A DNA stretch of 8,214 bases. Origin: an uncultured Clostridia bacterium. GTDB taxonomy: Bacteria > Bacillota > Clostridia > UBA1381. The notes below the pieces were generated by a model. It ran no database searches. It was not told where the DNA came from and worked only from the letters and a program-made list of their open reading frames with translations. The position numbers and the translations under genes were made by a program. How positions within the stretch are numbered: position 1 is the stretch's first letter; each line of letters opens with the position of its first letter. This document shows positions 1-6,276 of the stretch, piece by piece. Location: contig CAJONM010000140.1 in the NCBI GenBank assembly GCA_905235885.1, forward strand, positions 1-8,214. Reading direction: 5' to 3'.

Positions 1-149
1 AACAAAGCGCCTTCGGCGCACGCCTGCGGCGGGCAGAGAAGATAAAGCACTTTGTTATGCCCATGTGCGTTTCCGACCATAGGTCGGATATATCGCACGG
101 GCAATTAAATCCTTTTTTGCTTTATAAGAAGCAATTTCTATAAAGCAAG
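1..149. repeat. Cluster of inverted repeats in gene-free left edge
   Basis: No coding region is supported in bases 1-205. The stretch before the terminator is packed with perfect inverted repeats. AACAAAG (1-7) pairs with CTTTGTT (50-56) and encloses two short GC hairpins, CGCC/GGCG at 8-11/15-18 and CGCC/GGCG at 21-24/28-31, which would give a three-way junction. A second unit pairs GCCC 59-62 with GGGC 99-102, GTGCG 65-69 with CGCAC 94-98, and CCGACC 73-78 with GGTCGG 82-87 around an ATA loop. A third pairs TTGCTTTATA 117-126 with TATAAAGCAA 139-148. These pairings are read directly from the bases. What the element is cannot be told from one copy: a REP/MITE-like intergenic repeat, a structured RNA, or 3' UTR structure are all possible. 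It lies downstream of the transporter operon. Confidence 0.5.
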
Positions 150-188
150 AAAAACGGCTGTCGGGCATTTGCCCGGCAGCCGTTTTTT
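150..188 (-). terminator. Intrinsic terminator of the ABC transporter operon
   Basis: A stem of about 17 bp pairs 150-166 with 171-187, with one G-T wobble (161/176) and a 4-base loop. The core is GC-rich (CGGCTG/CAGCCG plus GGGC/GCCC). Read on the minus strand, the stem ends in a run of five T (154-150), 18 bases after the lipoprotein stop codon. The stem is flanked by A/T runs on both sides, so it could also stop plus-strand transcription arriving from outside the window. Confidence 0.9.
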
Positions 189-205
189 GAAACTGTATTA
201 TGACA

Positions 206-1840
206 TTAGAATGCGAATTGATATTTATATTCCTCAGGAATTACTATCTTTCCGTCAACAATATTAGTCTCATCTGTGTCAAATGCTCTCTTGAAGTCTT
301 CACATACGAGATCGCCATCCATCTTCATCCATTGCTCAACAGCCTTTCTGTAGCCGTCCGCATCAAGATTTCCGGTGATATAGTTTGTCTTTGCCTCGTC
401 TATGATCGCATCAAGCTGGGTACCGCTCATTGCATAGTTTTCGGAAATGTACGGAGCCATCGGGTTCGCAACACCCCACTGCTCATTGCTTTCATAGACT
501 TCCTGAACCTTTGCGGCAACTATATTGGCAAATGCCTTTGAAAGATACTCTGATCCCGATACCATAGCCATTGAGAACTGGTTAAGATCCGCGTAATCCT
601 TTGTCAGCTTGTCATCGTCAATAACAACAGCCTTGCCGTTTTCATCAAGTGTATAGTGCATACCCTCTATACCGTAATTGCAAAGGTTTACAACCGTCGG
701 GCTATTGCATTCGTCAAGAACTGAAAGGATGAAGTCAAGCTCTTCTTCTGTCTGAACGGTCTTCTTCGGCATTACATAGTAGCCGTTGTAACCTGTTGTC
801 GGGAGAATAGCCGGATTGGTGCCCTCGTCCTTTGTTACATAGCCGATAACATCAACTATCGCATTCGGATCCTTGCTCTCGATATTGGTGGCGTTTCTTC
901 TTGCACGGTCGGCAACATCTATCTGAATACCACCGTAGCCGTTAAGGAACTGCGTATCCCAGCTGTTCGGATCGAGAGTAGCCATATCCTTGTTTATATA
1001 GCCGGCAGCATACCAGTCGCGCAGCTTTGTAAGTGCGTCAAAGTATCCCTGTGACATAAACGACGGCTTCCATGTGTCTGTTTCCTCGTCATATCCCCAG
1101 CCGTTGGGCGAACCCATCCAGATCGCAAGGTTATCCAGCGGACCTGCCAGGTAGGTAGTTATTATCATACCGTATGTATTCTTCTGCCCGTCACCGTCCG
1201 GATCGTTCTCTGTGAAGGCTTTCACCATCGCGTCCAAATCCGCTATCGTCTTGGGTTCTTCAAAGTTAAGAACACCCTTCTTGTACAGATTGAGAACCCA
1301 GTCCTTACGGAATGTCATACCGTTACGACCAATCGTTCTTGCGCGGTATACGCCGTCGATCTTGCCGTCGATGGTTATGTTCTTCAAAATAGACTTGTTT
1401 GCCTGAGCAAAATACGGATAACGCTCCGGATCATCGAAGGCAAACTTTATGTCGTTAAATGTGCCGTGCTTTGAGTTCTGGATAATAGATGAGTTTCTCG
1501 CTGTAACAAGCATTACGTTCGGATACTGACCCGCACCCAGTGCCGCGGTGACCTTCTCGCCGTATGCTGTTGAAAGAACCCAGTTCATGTTAAGCTTTAC
1601 CTTATCATACTGTGTTCCGTACTTTTCGCTCATTTTTTTGCCCAGATGATCCTCTATCGCCTGAACAACAGGTGATGACGCGCCGGCAGATGTCGTCTTT
1701 GTTGAGCTTGTCATTATCTCAATAGACGGTGCTGTAGAGGTCAGGTCAATCGACTTATCCTCCGAGCCGCAGCCGACGAGTGTGCCTGCAAGACAAGTTG
1801 AGGCAAGAACAATTGCTGATATTTTTTTCCAATTAATCAT
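206..1840 (-). CDS. ABC transporter substrate-binding lipoprotein (LplA/YtcQ-like)
   Basis: This 544-aa extracellular solute-binding protein is the ligand-capturing part of a CUT1-type carbohydrate importer, anchored outside the membrane. The N-terminus has two lysines (K5, K6), a hydrophobic stretch and a lipobox LVGC with the lipidated Cys at 24, followed by a Ser/Thr-rich linker to about residue 55. The motif DPDGDGQKNTYG (213-224) matches the Asp/Gly calcium-binding loop seen in AlgQ-type and LplA-type binding proteins. The length fits the 500-550-aa members of this group. The start at 1840 is chosen because AAGGAGG (1856-1850) lies 9 bases upstream and because it gives a proper signal peptide; the in-frame upstream start at 1921 would add an Arg-rich stretch inside the preceding gene. 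It is the last gene of the operon, 14 bases after the permease stop. The substrate cannot be read from sequence; the family handles oligosaccharides such as pectin-derived or alginate-type sugars. Confidence 0.93.
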   Translation of the reverse strand: MINWKKISAIVLASTCLAGTLVGCGSEDKSIDLTSTAPSIEIMTSSTKTTSAGASSPVVQAIEDHLGKKMSEKYGTQYDKVKLNMNWVLSTAYGEKVTAALGAGQYPNVMLVTARNSSIIQNSKHGTFNDIKFAFDDPERYPYFAQANKSILKNITIDGKIDGVYRARTIGRNGMTFRKDWVLNLYKKGVLNFEEPKTIADLDAMVKAFTENDPDGDGQKNTYGMIITTYLAGPLDNLAIWMGSPNGWGYDEETDTWKPSFMSQGYFDALTKLRDWYAAGYINKDMATLDPNSWDTQFLNGYGGIQIDVADRARRNATNIESKDPNAIVDVIGYVTKDEGTNPAILPTTGYNGYYVMPKKTVQTEEELDFILSVLDECNSPTVVNLCNYGIEGMHYTLDENGKAVVIDDDKLTKDYADLNQFSMAMVSGSEYLSKAFANIVAAKVQEVYESNEQWGVANPMAPYISENYAMSGTQLDAIIDEAKTNYITGNLDADGYRKAVEQWMKMDGDLVCEDFKRAFDTDETNIVDGKIVIPEEYKYQFAF

Positions 1841-1849
1841 CCTACTTTT

Positions 1850-1856
1850 CCTCCTT
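1850..1856 (-). promoter_or_regulatory. Ribosome binding site overlapping the permease stop codon
   Basis: AAGGAGG on the minus strand, 9 bases from the lipoprotein ATG. It overlaps two bases of the permease TAA stop (1857-1855), an arrangement that suggests translational coupling. It decides the lipoprotein start at 1840 over the longer reading frame beginning at 1921. Confidence 0.85.
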
Positions 1857-2730
1857 ATCCCTTGATAGCGCCGACCATTACGCCTGCGGCGAAATGCTTC
1901 TGCAAGAACGGATATACGCACAGGATCGGAACAGTACCTACAACGATAACTGCCATTTTAAGGGATTCCTTAGGAAGATCCTCTTCTGTATCCTCGCTTG
2001 TAAGCATAACCATGTTTCTCAGTATGAGCTGGAAAGGATACTTGCTCTTATCATCGAGATAAAGCAACGCATCGAAGTATGTATTCCAGTGTCCGACAGC
2101 GTAGAACAAACCGAATGTTGCCAATGCCGGCAATGAAAGCGGAAGCGCTATCTTTACGAATATCCCTATGTCCGTGCATCCGTCTATAGATGCAGCTTCT
2201 TCAAGACCTGACGGAAGCTCAATAAAGAAGTTGCGGATAATAAGCATATTGTATGCACTGATCGCGCCCGGCAATATGAGCGATGCGAATGAGTCGTACA
2301 TTCCCAAGCTCTTAACAAGCAGGAAGGTCGGGATCATACCGCCGCCAAATACCATCGTAAACAGTACCATATTCAGAACGAAGTTTTTACCGATCAGGTT
2401 GCTGCGCGAAAGACCGTATGCCATTGTTGTTGTAAAGAACAGGTTAATGAATGTACCTACTATAGTGATCCCTATCGACACTATAAGCGAACGGATAACC
2501 TGCGGACCCATTGTTCCCTGCATATCGAATATTGTCTTGTATGCTGCCAGCGTCGGATGCGGCGGCAAAAGGAACAACGGCTTTGTGGTAATATCAGTCT
2601 CCGTTGAGAACGAAGCTGCTATAACATAAATAAACGGAATAACCATCAATATAGCGAGTATTGTAAGAATGGTATATACTACAACATCCATTATAATATC
2701 GCTGAGAGTTTTTCTCTTAATACTAATCAT
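1855..2730 (-). CDS. Carbohydrate ABC transporter permease (LplC/YtcP-like, MalG type)
   Basis: This 291-aa inner-membrane subunit is the second half of the channel of the sugar importer. It shows about six hydrophobic segments, near residues 15-38, 78-104, 110-135, 143-167, 195-215 and 258-280. The cytoplasmic EAA loop is at 178-197 (EAAS-x2-G...ALP with G184 and L196-P197), the site that docks the ATPase. The length matches LplC and YtcP of Bacillus subtilis (roughly 290 aa), and the C-terminus is the usual short tail after a GVMVGAIKG-like end. AAGGAGG at 2747-2741, 10 bases upstream, supports the ATG at 2730. It lies 18 bases after the stop of permease 1, and its own stop runs into the lipoprotein ribosome binding site, so all three genes are read as one operon. 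The substrate is not determinable. Confidence 0.93.
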   Translation of the reverse strand: MISIKRKTLSDIIMDVVVYTILTILAILMVIPFIYVIAASFSTETDITTKPLFLLPPHPTLAAYKTIFDMQGTMGPQVIRSLIVSIGITIVGTFINLFFTTTMAYGLSRSNLIGKNFVLNMVLFTMVFGGGMIPTFLLVKSLGMYDSFASLILPGAISAYNMLIIRNFFIELPSGLEEAASIDGCTDIGIFVKIALPLSLPALATFGLFYAVGHWNTYFDALLYLDDKSKYPFQLILRNMVMLTSEDTEEDLPKESLKMAVIVVGTVPILCVYPFLQKHFAAGVMVGAIKG

Positions 2731-2748
2731 TGTAATAATACCTCCTTA

Positions 2749-3714
2749 TCAGAATAGACCCGTCTGTCCGGCTGCCTTAGCCAATCTGTTTGACGCCTGA
2801 ATGAATATCAGGCTGACGATAGATTTGAACAAGCCCACCGCGGATGAATAACCGTAGTTACCGCTTACACGACCTTGGTTATAAACATTCGTATCGAATG
2901 TATCGGTCGATGATTTATTCAAGCTGTTCTGCATAAGAATGAGCTGCTCATAGCCTGTGTTGAGAACCGAACCCATTCTCAGTATAAACATCGTAACGAC
3001 TGTTGACATGATAGCCGGTATCGTTATGTAAACAAGCTGCTGCATTCTCGTAGCACCGTCAACTATAGCAGCCTCATACTGCTCTACATCAACGCCTGCA
3101 AGAGCAGCAAGGAAGATAACCGTACCCCAGCCTGTCTCTTTCCATATGTTCTGCACGAGCAGTACCCAATAAATGGAAATCTTACCGCTTATCCACGATT
3201 CACCTTTGCCGTTTATTGCTCTTACTATTTCATAAACAGCGCCTCCTGCCTGACCCTCGCCGGATGACTCCTTCAAAAGCACGAATGTGATAGACGCGAT
3301 AACGACCATCGATACAAAGTGCGGTACATATACAAGAGTCTGAAGCATCTTCTTATACCACTGCACTCTTATTTCGTTCAGGAACAACGAAAGTATGATC
3401 GGCAGCGGGAAGAAAAAGATGATATTCATCGCTGAAATGATAAGCGTGTTCTTCAGCAGCTGGATAAAGAATGTTGAACGGAAGAATGTGATAAAGTTAT
3501 CAAGTCCAACCCAGTCCGCCTCAAAGAACGAAACGCCTGCATAGTATTCCTTCATTGAGATAAAAATACCCCATAACGGAACGATCTTGAAGATCACGAA
3601 GTACAGAAAGCCCGGCAGCAAGAGAAGATACATCCACTTGTCGCGTTTGATCTGTATCCATTTGTTTGTCTTTTTAGCGGTCGCCGCAGCGGCCGCCGTT
3701 GCGTTTTTCGCCAT
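2749..3714 (-). CDS. Carbohydrate ABC transporter permease (LplB/YteP-like, MalF type)
   Basis: This 321-aa inner-membrane subunit is the first gene of the operon. Hydrophobic segments are visible near residues 28-50, 86-112, 125-147, 180-207, 228-246 and 291-308. The EAA loop is at 214-233 (EAAIVDG...ITIP), for ATPase contact. The C-terminal region NTGYEQ (252-257), followed by a long periplasmic loop and a SAVGLF segment (291-296), is characteristic of the LplB/YteP group, and the length equals theirs (about 320). The N-terminus carries an unusual Ala-rich run (residues 5-12, mostly Ala) followed by Lys-rich residues before the first membrane segment. GGGAGGT at 3727-3721, 6 bases before the ATG, supports the start at 3714. 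No ATPase gene follows within the transcription unit, as is usual for this group, which borrows a shared MsmX/MsmK-type ATPase. Confidence 0.93.
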   Translation of the reverse strand: MAKNATAAAAATAKKTNKWIQIKRDKWMYLLLLPGFLYFVIFKIVPLWGIFISMKEYYAGVSFFEADWVGLDNFITFFRSTFFIQLLKNTLIISAMNIIFFFPLPIILSLFLNEIRVQWYKKMLQTLVYVPHFVSMVVIASITFVLLKESSGEGQAGGAVYEIVRAINGKGESWISGKISIYWVLLVQNIWKETGWGTVIFLAALAGVDVEQYEAAIVDGATRMQQLVYITIPAIMSTVVTMFILRMGSVLNTGYEQLILMQNSLNKSSTDTFDTNVYNQGRVSGNYGYSSAVGLFKSIVSLIFIQASNRLAKAAGQTGLF

Positions 3715-3743
3715 TGGTAAACCTCCCTGATTTTTATTTATTG

Positions 3744-3785
3744 TGCAATTTTACAAGAATAAATCCGTCAATTTATAAAATTGCA
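3744..3785 (-). repeat. 10-bp inverted repeat in the transporter 5' UTR
   Basis: TGCAATTTTA (3744-3753) and TAAAATTGCA (3776-3785) are perfect complements separated by 22 bases. They lie between the predicted transcription start (about 3795) and the ribosome binding site of permease 1. In the mRNA they would form an AT-rich hairpin starting roughly 10 bases after the 5' end; on DNA they could be a split operator. It does not resemble a riboswitch class I know. Confidence 0.45.
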
Positions 3786-3801
3786 TAATTCTTTAAGTAT
3801 T

Positions 3802-3830
3802 ATTATAGTACATTTTCATAAATTTTTCAA
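3802..3830 (-). promoter_or_regulatory. Promoter of the ABC transporter operon
   Basis: On the minus strand: -35 TTGAAA (3830-3825), a 17-bp spacer, and -10 TATAAT (3807-3802), a near-consensus sigma-A-type promoter. Transcription would start near 3795 and leave an untranslated leader of about 80 bases before the ATG at 3714. One copy of a 12-bp direct repeat fills most of the spacer, so a bound regulator would compete with or position RNA polymerase. Confidence 0.75.
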
Positions 3831-3891
3831 GCTTTCGGCAGTATAAAATATGCAAAAAAACCGACTTTTTTGTTAAATTATTTTCATAAAT
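3812..3891. repeat. Pair of 12-bp direct repeats around the transporter promoter
   Basis: ATTTTCATAAAT occurs exactly at 3812-3823 and again at 3880-3891, 68 bp start to start. The first copy lies in the -35/-10 spacer of the transporter promoter and the second about 50 bp upstream of the -35 box. Direct repeats of this sort are typical sites for AraC-type activators such as the YesN-like response regulators that often control LplABC/YtcQP systems. The link to a regulator is inference; AT-rich DNA can produce such matches, although an exact 12-mer is uncommon in 300 bp. Confidence 0.4.
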
Positions 3892-3961
3892 GGCTTGATT
3901 ATGCCATTCTTTTGGTTATTTTGACTATTATTTTTTTTGTTGTTTTGACAAGAAAGCCGCC

Positions 3962-3990
3962 TTGCAATTTTTGTTATGATATAGTATACT
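3962..3990 (+). promoter_or_regulatory. Promoter of holB
   Basis: -35 TTGCAA (3962-3967), a 17-bp spacer and -10 TATACT (3985-3990), followed by the start region about 7 bases on. The leader would be only about 13 bases, just long enough for the ribosome binding site at 3998-4004. A perfect TTGACA at 3945-3950 has no acceptable -10 at 16-18 bp (the nearest, TATGAT at 3975, is 24 bp away), so it was not chosen. Confidence 0.65.
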
Positions 3991-3997
3991 AAGAAAA

Positions 3998-4004
3998 GAG
4001 GTGA
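3998..4004 (+). promoter_or_regulatory. Ribosome binding site that sets the holB start
   Basis: GAGGTGA matches the anti-Shine-Dalgarno and lies 5 bases before the ATG at 4010. The in-frame GTG at 4001 lies inside this site and therefore cannot be the start. Confidence 0.8.
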
Positions 4005-4009
4005 GACAG

Positions 4010-4981
4010 ATGTACGGATATGAGATTTTCCACGAAAATATAATGAACACTCTTATAGATAATGTCCGTAACTCAAAGAATGCGGCGACATATATATTCT
4101 GCGGCCCCAAGGGGCTGGGCAAGCACAGTGCAGCGCGGCTGTTGGCGCAGGCGCTTGTTTGCGACGATCCCCGTTCCGCTCCATGCGGACGCTGCTCCGC
4201 CTGCCGCGAAGCCGGATCGGGAAATCATCCCGATATCATAACCGTCGTTCCGGAAAAGGATAAAAAAGAAATTGGCATTGATACGATCAGGGCTATGATA
4301 AAGGAGTGCCTTATAAATCCGTTTTATGACAGGCATAAGGTGTTTATAATAGATGACGGTGACGCGCAGAGCATCGCCGCGCAAAACGCGTTTCTGAAAA
4401 TAATCGAGGAGCCGCCCGAATACGCCGTATTTATAATCGTATGCACCGAATTGCAAACACTCCTTGAAACCGTCCGCTCCCGCTCGGTGATCGTGAATTT
4501 TCCGCCCGTATCGGACAATACGGTAAGGAAATATATAGAAGAAAAACACCCCGACGAGCCGCGCGTTGATTTTCTCGTGCGATACTGCGCCGGAATACCG
4601 AAAACTGCCGACAGCATCATATCCGACGGCAAATTTGAGCAAAACCGCGAGGAGTCGCTTAACATAGTGCCTAAGCTGCTTTCAAAGAACAAGCGGCACG
4701 CGTATGATTTTGCAAAATATATAGACGATAACAAAGCCGATGCCGACGCGATCTGCGATATGACAATAACATATCTGCGTGACGCTCTTATGGTGCATAT
4801 GGGCGCATCGGATAAGATCATAAATTCGGACAAGTCCGATAAGATAAACCTTTTGGCGCAATCATATACGGCGCGGCATATAACGCGCGCCCTTGATGAA
4901 ATGCTTATTATGAAAAAAATGCTGAACAAATATGTGAAGGTGTCTGCCGCAGCGCTGCATGCGGCACTTAAAACGATATAA
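4010..4981 (+). CDS. holB: DNA polymerase III subunit delta' (clamp loader)
   Basis: This 323-aa AAA+ clamp-loader subunit works with DnaX and delta to load the sliding clamp onto DNA. Visible parts in order: P-loop-like GPKGLGKH (32-39), in which His replaces the usual Ser/Thr; the four-Cys zinc module C51-x7-C59-GR-C62-x2-C65; Walker B-like VFIIDDGD (111-118); the NAFLKIIEEPP segment (126-136) typical of delta'/DnaX; and RSRS (156-159) where the family usually has SRC, so the Cys after the arginine is Ser. The C-terminal part (about 205-323) is helical, as in delta' collar domains. The degenerate Walker A fits delta', which is generally not the ATP-hydrolysing subunit. The start follows GAGGTGA at 3998-4004. 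It has its own promoter and a hairpin at its stop, so it appears monocistronic; the common tmk and yaaT-type (PSP1) neighbours of Bacillota holB are absent. DnaX is less likely because the protein is short and the P-loop is degenerate. Confidence 0.92.
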   Translation: MYGYEIFHENIMNTLIDNVRNSKNAATYIFCGPKGLGKHSAARLLAQALVCDDPRSAPCGRCSACREAGSGNHPDIITVVPEKDKKEIGIDTIRAMIKECLINPFYDRHKVFIIDDGDAQSIAAQNAFLKIIEEPPEYAVFIIVCTELQTLLETVRSRSVIVNFPPVSDNTVRKYIEEKHPDEPRVDFLVRYCAGIPKTADSIISDGKFEQNREESLNIVPKLLSKNKRHAYDFAKYIDDNKADADAICDMTITYLRDALMVHMGASDKIINSDKSDKINLLAQSYTARHITRALDEMLIMKKMLNKYVKVSAAALHAALKTI

Positions 4982-5023
4982 ACGAGGGGCTGCAAAAAAC
5001 CAAGTTTTTTACAGCCCCTCGTT
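4981..5023. terminator. Bidirectional hairpin between convergent holB and U32 genes
   Basis: AACGAGGGGCTG (4981-4992) pairs perfectly with 5012-5023; after one mismatch (4993/5011) a further 7 bp, AAAAAAC/GTTTTTT (4994-5000/5004-5010), close on a 3-base loop. The first A of the left arm is the last base of the holB TAA, and the right arm ends 4 bases before the U32 stop codon. Neither outer side carries a good T run, so it may act as a transcript-end hairpin in both directions or depend on the internal A/T tract. Confidence 0.75.
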
Positions 5024-5027
5024 AGCT

Positions 5028-6251
5028 TTATCTCTGTTTCCTTATCATCGCTCCCACAGATATGGGTTCTGGCGCGTTCATCGTAACAAGCTGCTCGGCG
5101 TGCGGCGCAACGGTGATGCTGCTGCCGTTTTCATCGTGCATCGCTTCGGCGCGGATCGTCATATACGGCTTGTTGGGTTGTATTATCTCAAGCTCGTCGC
5201 CTTCAAAAAATCTGTTCCTCTGAGTGACTGTCATTGTGCCGCTTTTTTCGTCATAGCCGGTCACTATGCCGACAAGCTCATAGTCGCGTATGTAAGAACT
5301 TGTTTCGTATACCTGCGCCTCCGCGCCGGGTCTGCCGAAATAAAAGCCTGTCGTATACGGTCTGTGGCTGACTTTGCACAACTCGATAAGCTCCTCGCGG
5401 TTGAATGTATAATTTTCGGGATCGGCAAAATATCTGTCTATTTCGCGGCGGTATGCGCCAACGACCGTTGCCACATAAAAAGCCGTTTTTACTCTTCCCT
5501 CTATTTTAAGACTTGTCACTCCGCTTTTGACAAGCTCAGGGATATGCTCTATCATACACAGATCCTTAGAGTTAAAAATAAATGTTCCGCGCTCCGTTTC
5601 CTCGACCTTGAAATACTCACCGGGGCGCTTTTCCTCCACCAGTGAATAATTCCACCTGCACGGATGGGCGCACGCGCCCATGTTCGAGTCTCTGCCTGTC
5701 ATATAGTTCGACAACAGGCATCTTCCGGAATATGAAATACACATCGCTCCATGCACGAACACCTCAAGCTCAGGCGCGTCGGGCATAATGCTCCGCATAT
5801 GCGCGATCTCGTCAAATGACATCTCCCTGCCCAGCACCACGCGCTCCGCGCCGAGCTTGTGCCACATCATGACCGTTTTGTAATTCGTATTGTTTGCCTG
5901 CGTGCTTATATGAACGGGTATTTCCGGTGCCAGCTCGCGCATCATCGAAAACATACCCAAATCCGCTATCAGAACGGCATCAAAGCCGAGCGGACGGATC
6001 TCGTTTATAAATCCGCTAAATTCTTCTATGTCATCATTATGAGGTATTATGTTGGCGGTAAGATATACCTTTTTGCCGCGCTCATGTGCGTAGGCTATAC
6101 CCTCCGCCATATCGGCAACGGAAAAATTCTCCGCCGCAACGCGCAGGGAAAACGCTTCTCCGCCTATATATACTGCATCCGCGCCGTAATCTATCGCTGC
6201 TTTGAGCTTTTCAAGGCTTCCTCCGGGAGCAAGAAGTTCAGGTTTTTTCAT
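5028..6251 (-). CDS. trhP: U32 family protein, TrhP-like tRNA uridine hydroxylase
   Basis: This 407-aa protein belongs to the family historically called peptidase U32. The members of this size that have been studied (E. coli TrhP/YegQ, B. subtilis YrrO) make 5-hydroxyuridine at tRNA position 34, using prephenate and an iron-sulfur cluster. The N-terminus, with KKPELLAPGG (2-11) then DYGADAVYIGG (21-31), is typical. The U32 signature runs from E163 to S181 with C171 and C178; further Cys at 194, 198 and 232 give the four-ligand pattern expected for a [4Fe-4S] cluster (the spacing of 171, 178, 194 or 198, and 232 resembles UbiU). LKIEGRVK (248-255) is another conserved patch. The C-terminal domain (about 315-407) is beta-rich. 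A start at 6251 is preferred: GGAG at 6261-6258 is 6 bases upstream and the product begins as homologs do. The ATG at 6263 (four more residues) lacks a good site. It is the last gene of the minus-strand unit, 25 bases after the 107-aa gene. Exact substrate is inferred from family; RlhA is much longer. Confidence 0.87.
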   Translation of the reverse strand: MKKPELLAPGGSLEKLKAAIDYGADAVYIGGEAFSLRVAAENFSVADMAEGIAYAHERGKKVYLTANIIPHNDDIEEFSGFINEIRPLGFDAVLIADLGMFSMMRELAPEIPVHISTQANNTNYKTVMMWHKLGAERVVLGREMSFDEIAHMRSIMPDAPELEVFVHGAMCISYSGRCLLSNYMTGRDSNMGACAHPCRWNYSLVEEKRPGEYFKVEETERGTFIFNSKDLCMIEHIPELVKSGVTSLKIEGRVKTAFYVATVVGAYRREIDRYFADPENYTFNREELIELCKVSHRPYTTGFYFGRPGAEAQVYETSSYIRDYELVGIVTGYDEKSGTMTVTQRNRFFEGDELEIIQPNKPYMTIRAEAMHDENGSSITVAPHAEQLVTMNAPEPISVGAMIRKQR

Positions 6252-6257
6252 ATCATT

Positions 6258-6261
6258 CTCC
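6258..6261 (-). promoter_or_regulatory. Ribosome binding site that sets the U32 gene start
   Basis: GGAG on the minus strand, 6 bases before the ATG at 6251. It lies within the codons that the alternative ATG at 6263 would translate, and that alternative has only ACGGA directly abutting it. Confidence 0.55.
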
Positions 6262-6276
6262 ATTCCGTTGCTTTTG

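Noticed and set aside
1879..1890. Copy of the left-edge repeat (12-base match to bases 20-31)
   Set aside because: The match is short, lies in codons of permease 2, and the flanking repeat arms are absent; chance similarity.
1841..1921. Longer lipoprotein start at 1921 (27 extra residues)
   Set aside because: The extension is Arg-rich, overlaps the end of permease 2, and would bury the signal peptide; the ATG at 1840 has a strong ribosome binding site and a proper lipobox.
3715..3795. Riboswitch in the transporter leader
   Set aside because: Only one AT-rich hairpin is visible, with no conserved aptamer core and no terminator or anti-terminator pair.
3945..3950. Perfect TTGACA as the holB -35 box
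   Set aside because: The nearest -10-like hexamer is 24 bp away; TTGCAA at 3962 with TATACT at 17 bp fits better.
4001..4009. GTG start for holB at 4001
   Set aside because: The GTG is part of the ribosome binding site GAGGTGA that serves the ATG at 4010.
4073..4995. Long open frames antisense to holB
   Set aside because: No ribosome binding sites, low-complexity Cys/Ser-rich translations and no family resemblance; shadows of the holB frame.
6252..6263. ATG start for the U32 gene at 6263
   Set aside because: No good ribosome binding site precedes it, and homologs begin close to the KKPELLAP motif, as given by the ATG at 6251. It remains possible, adding four residues.
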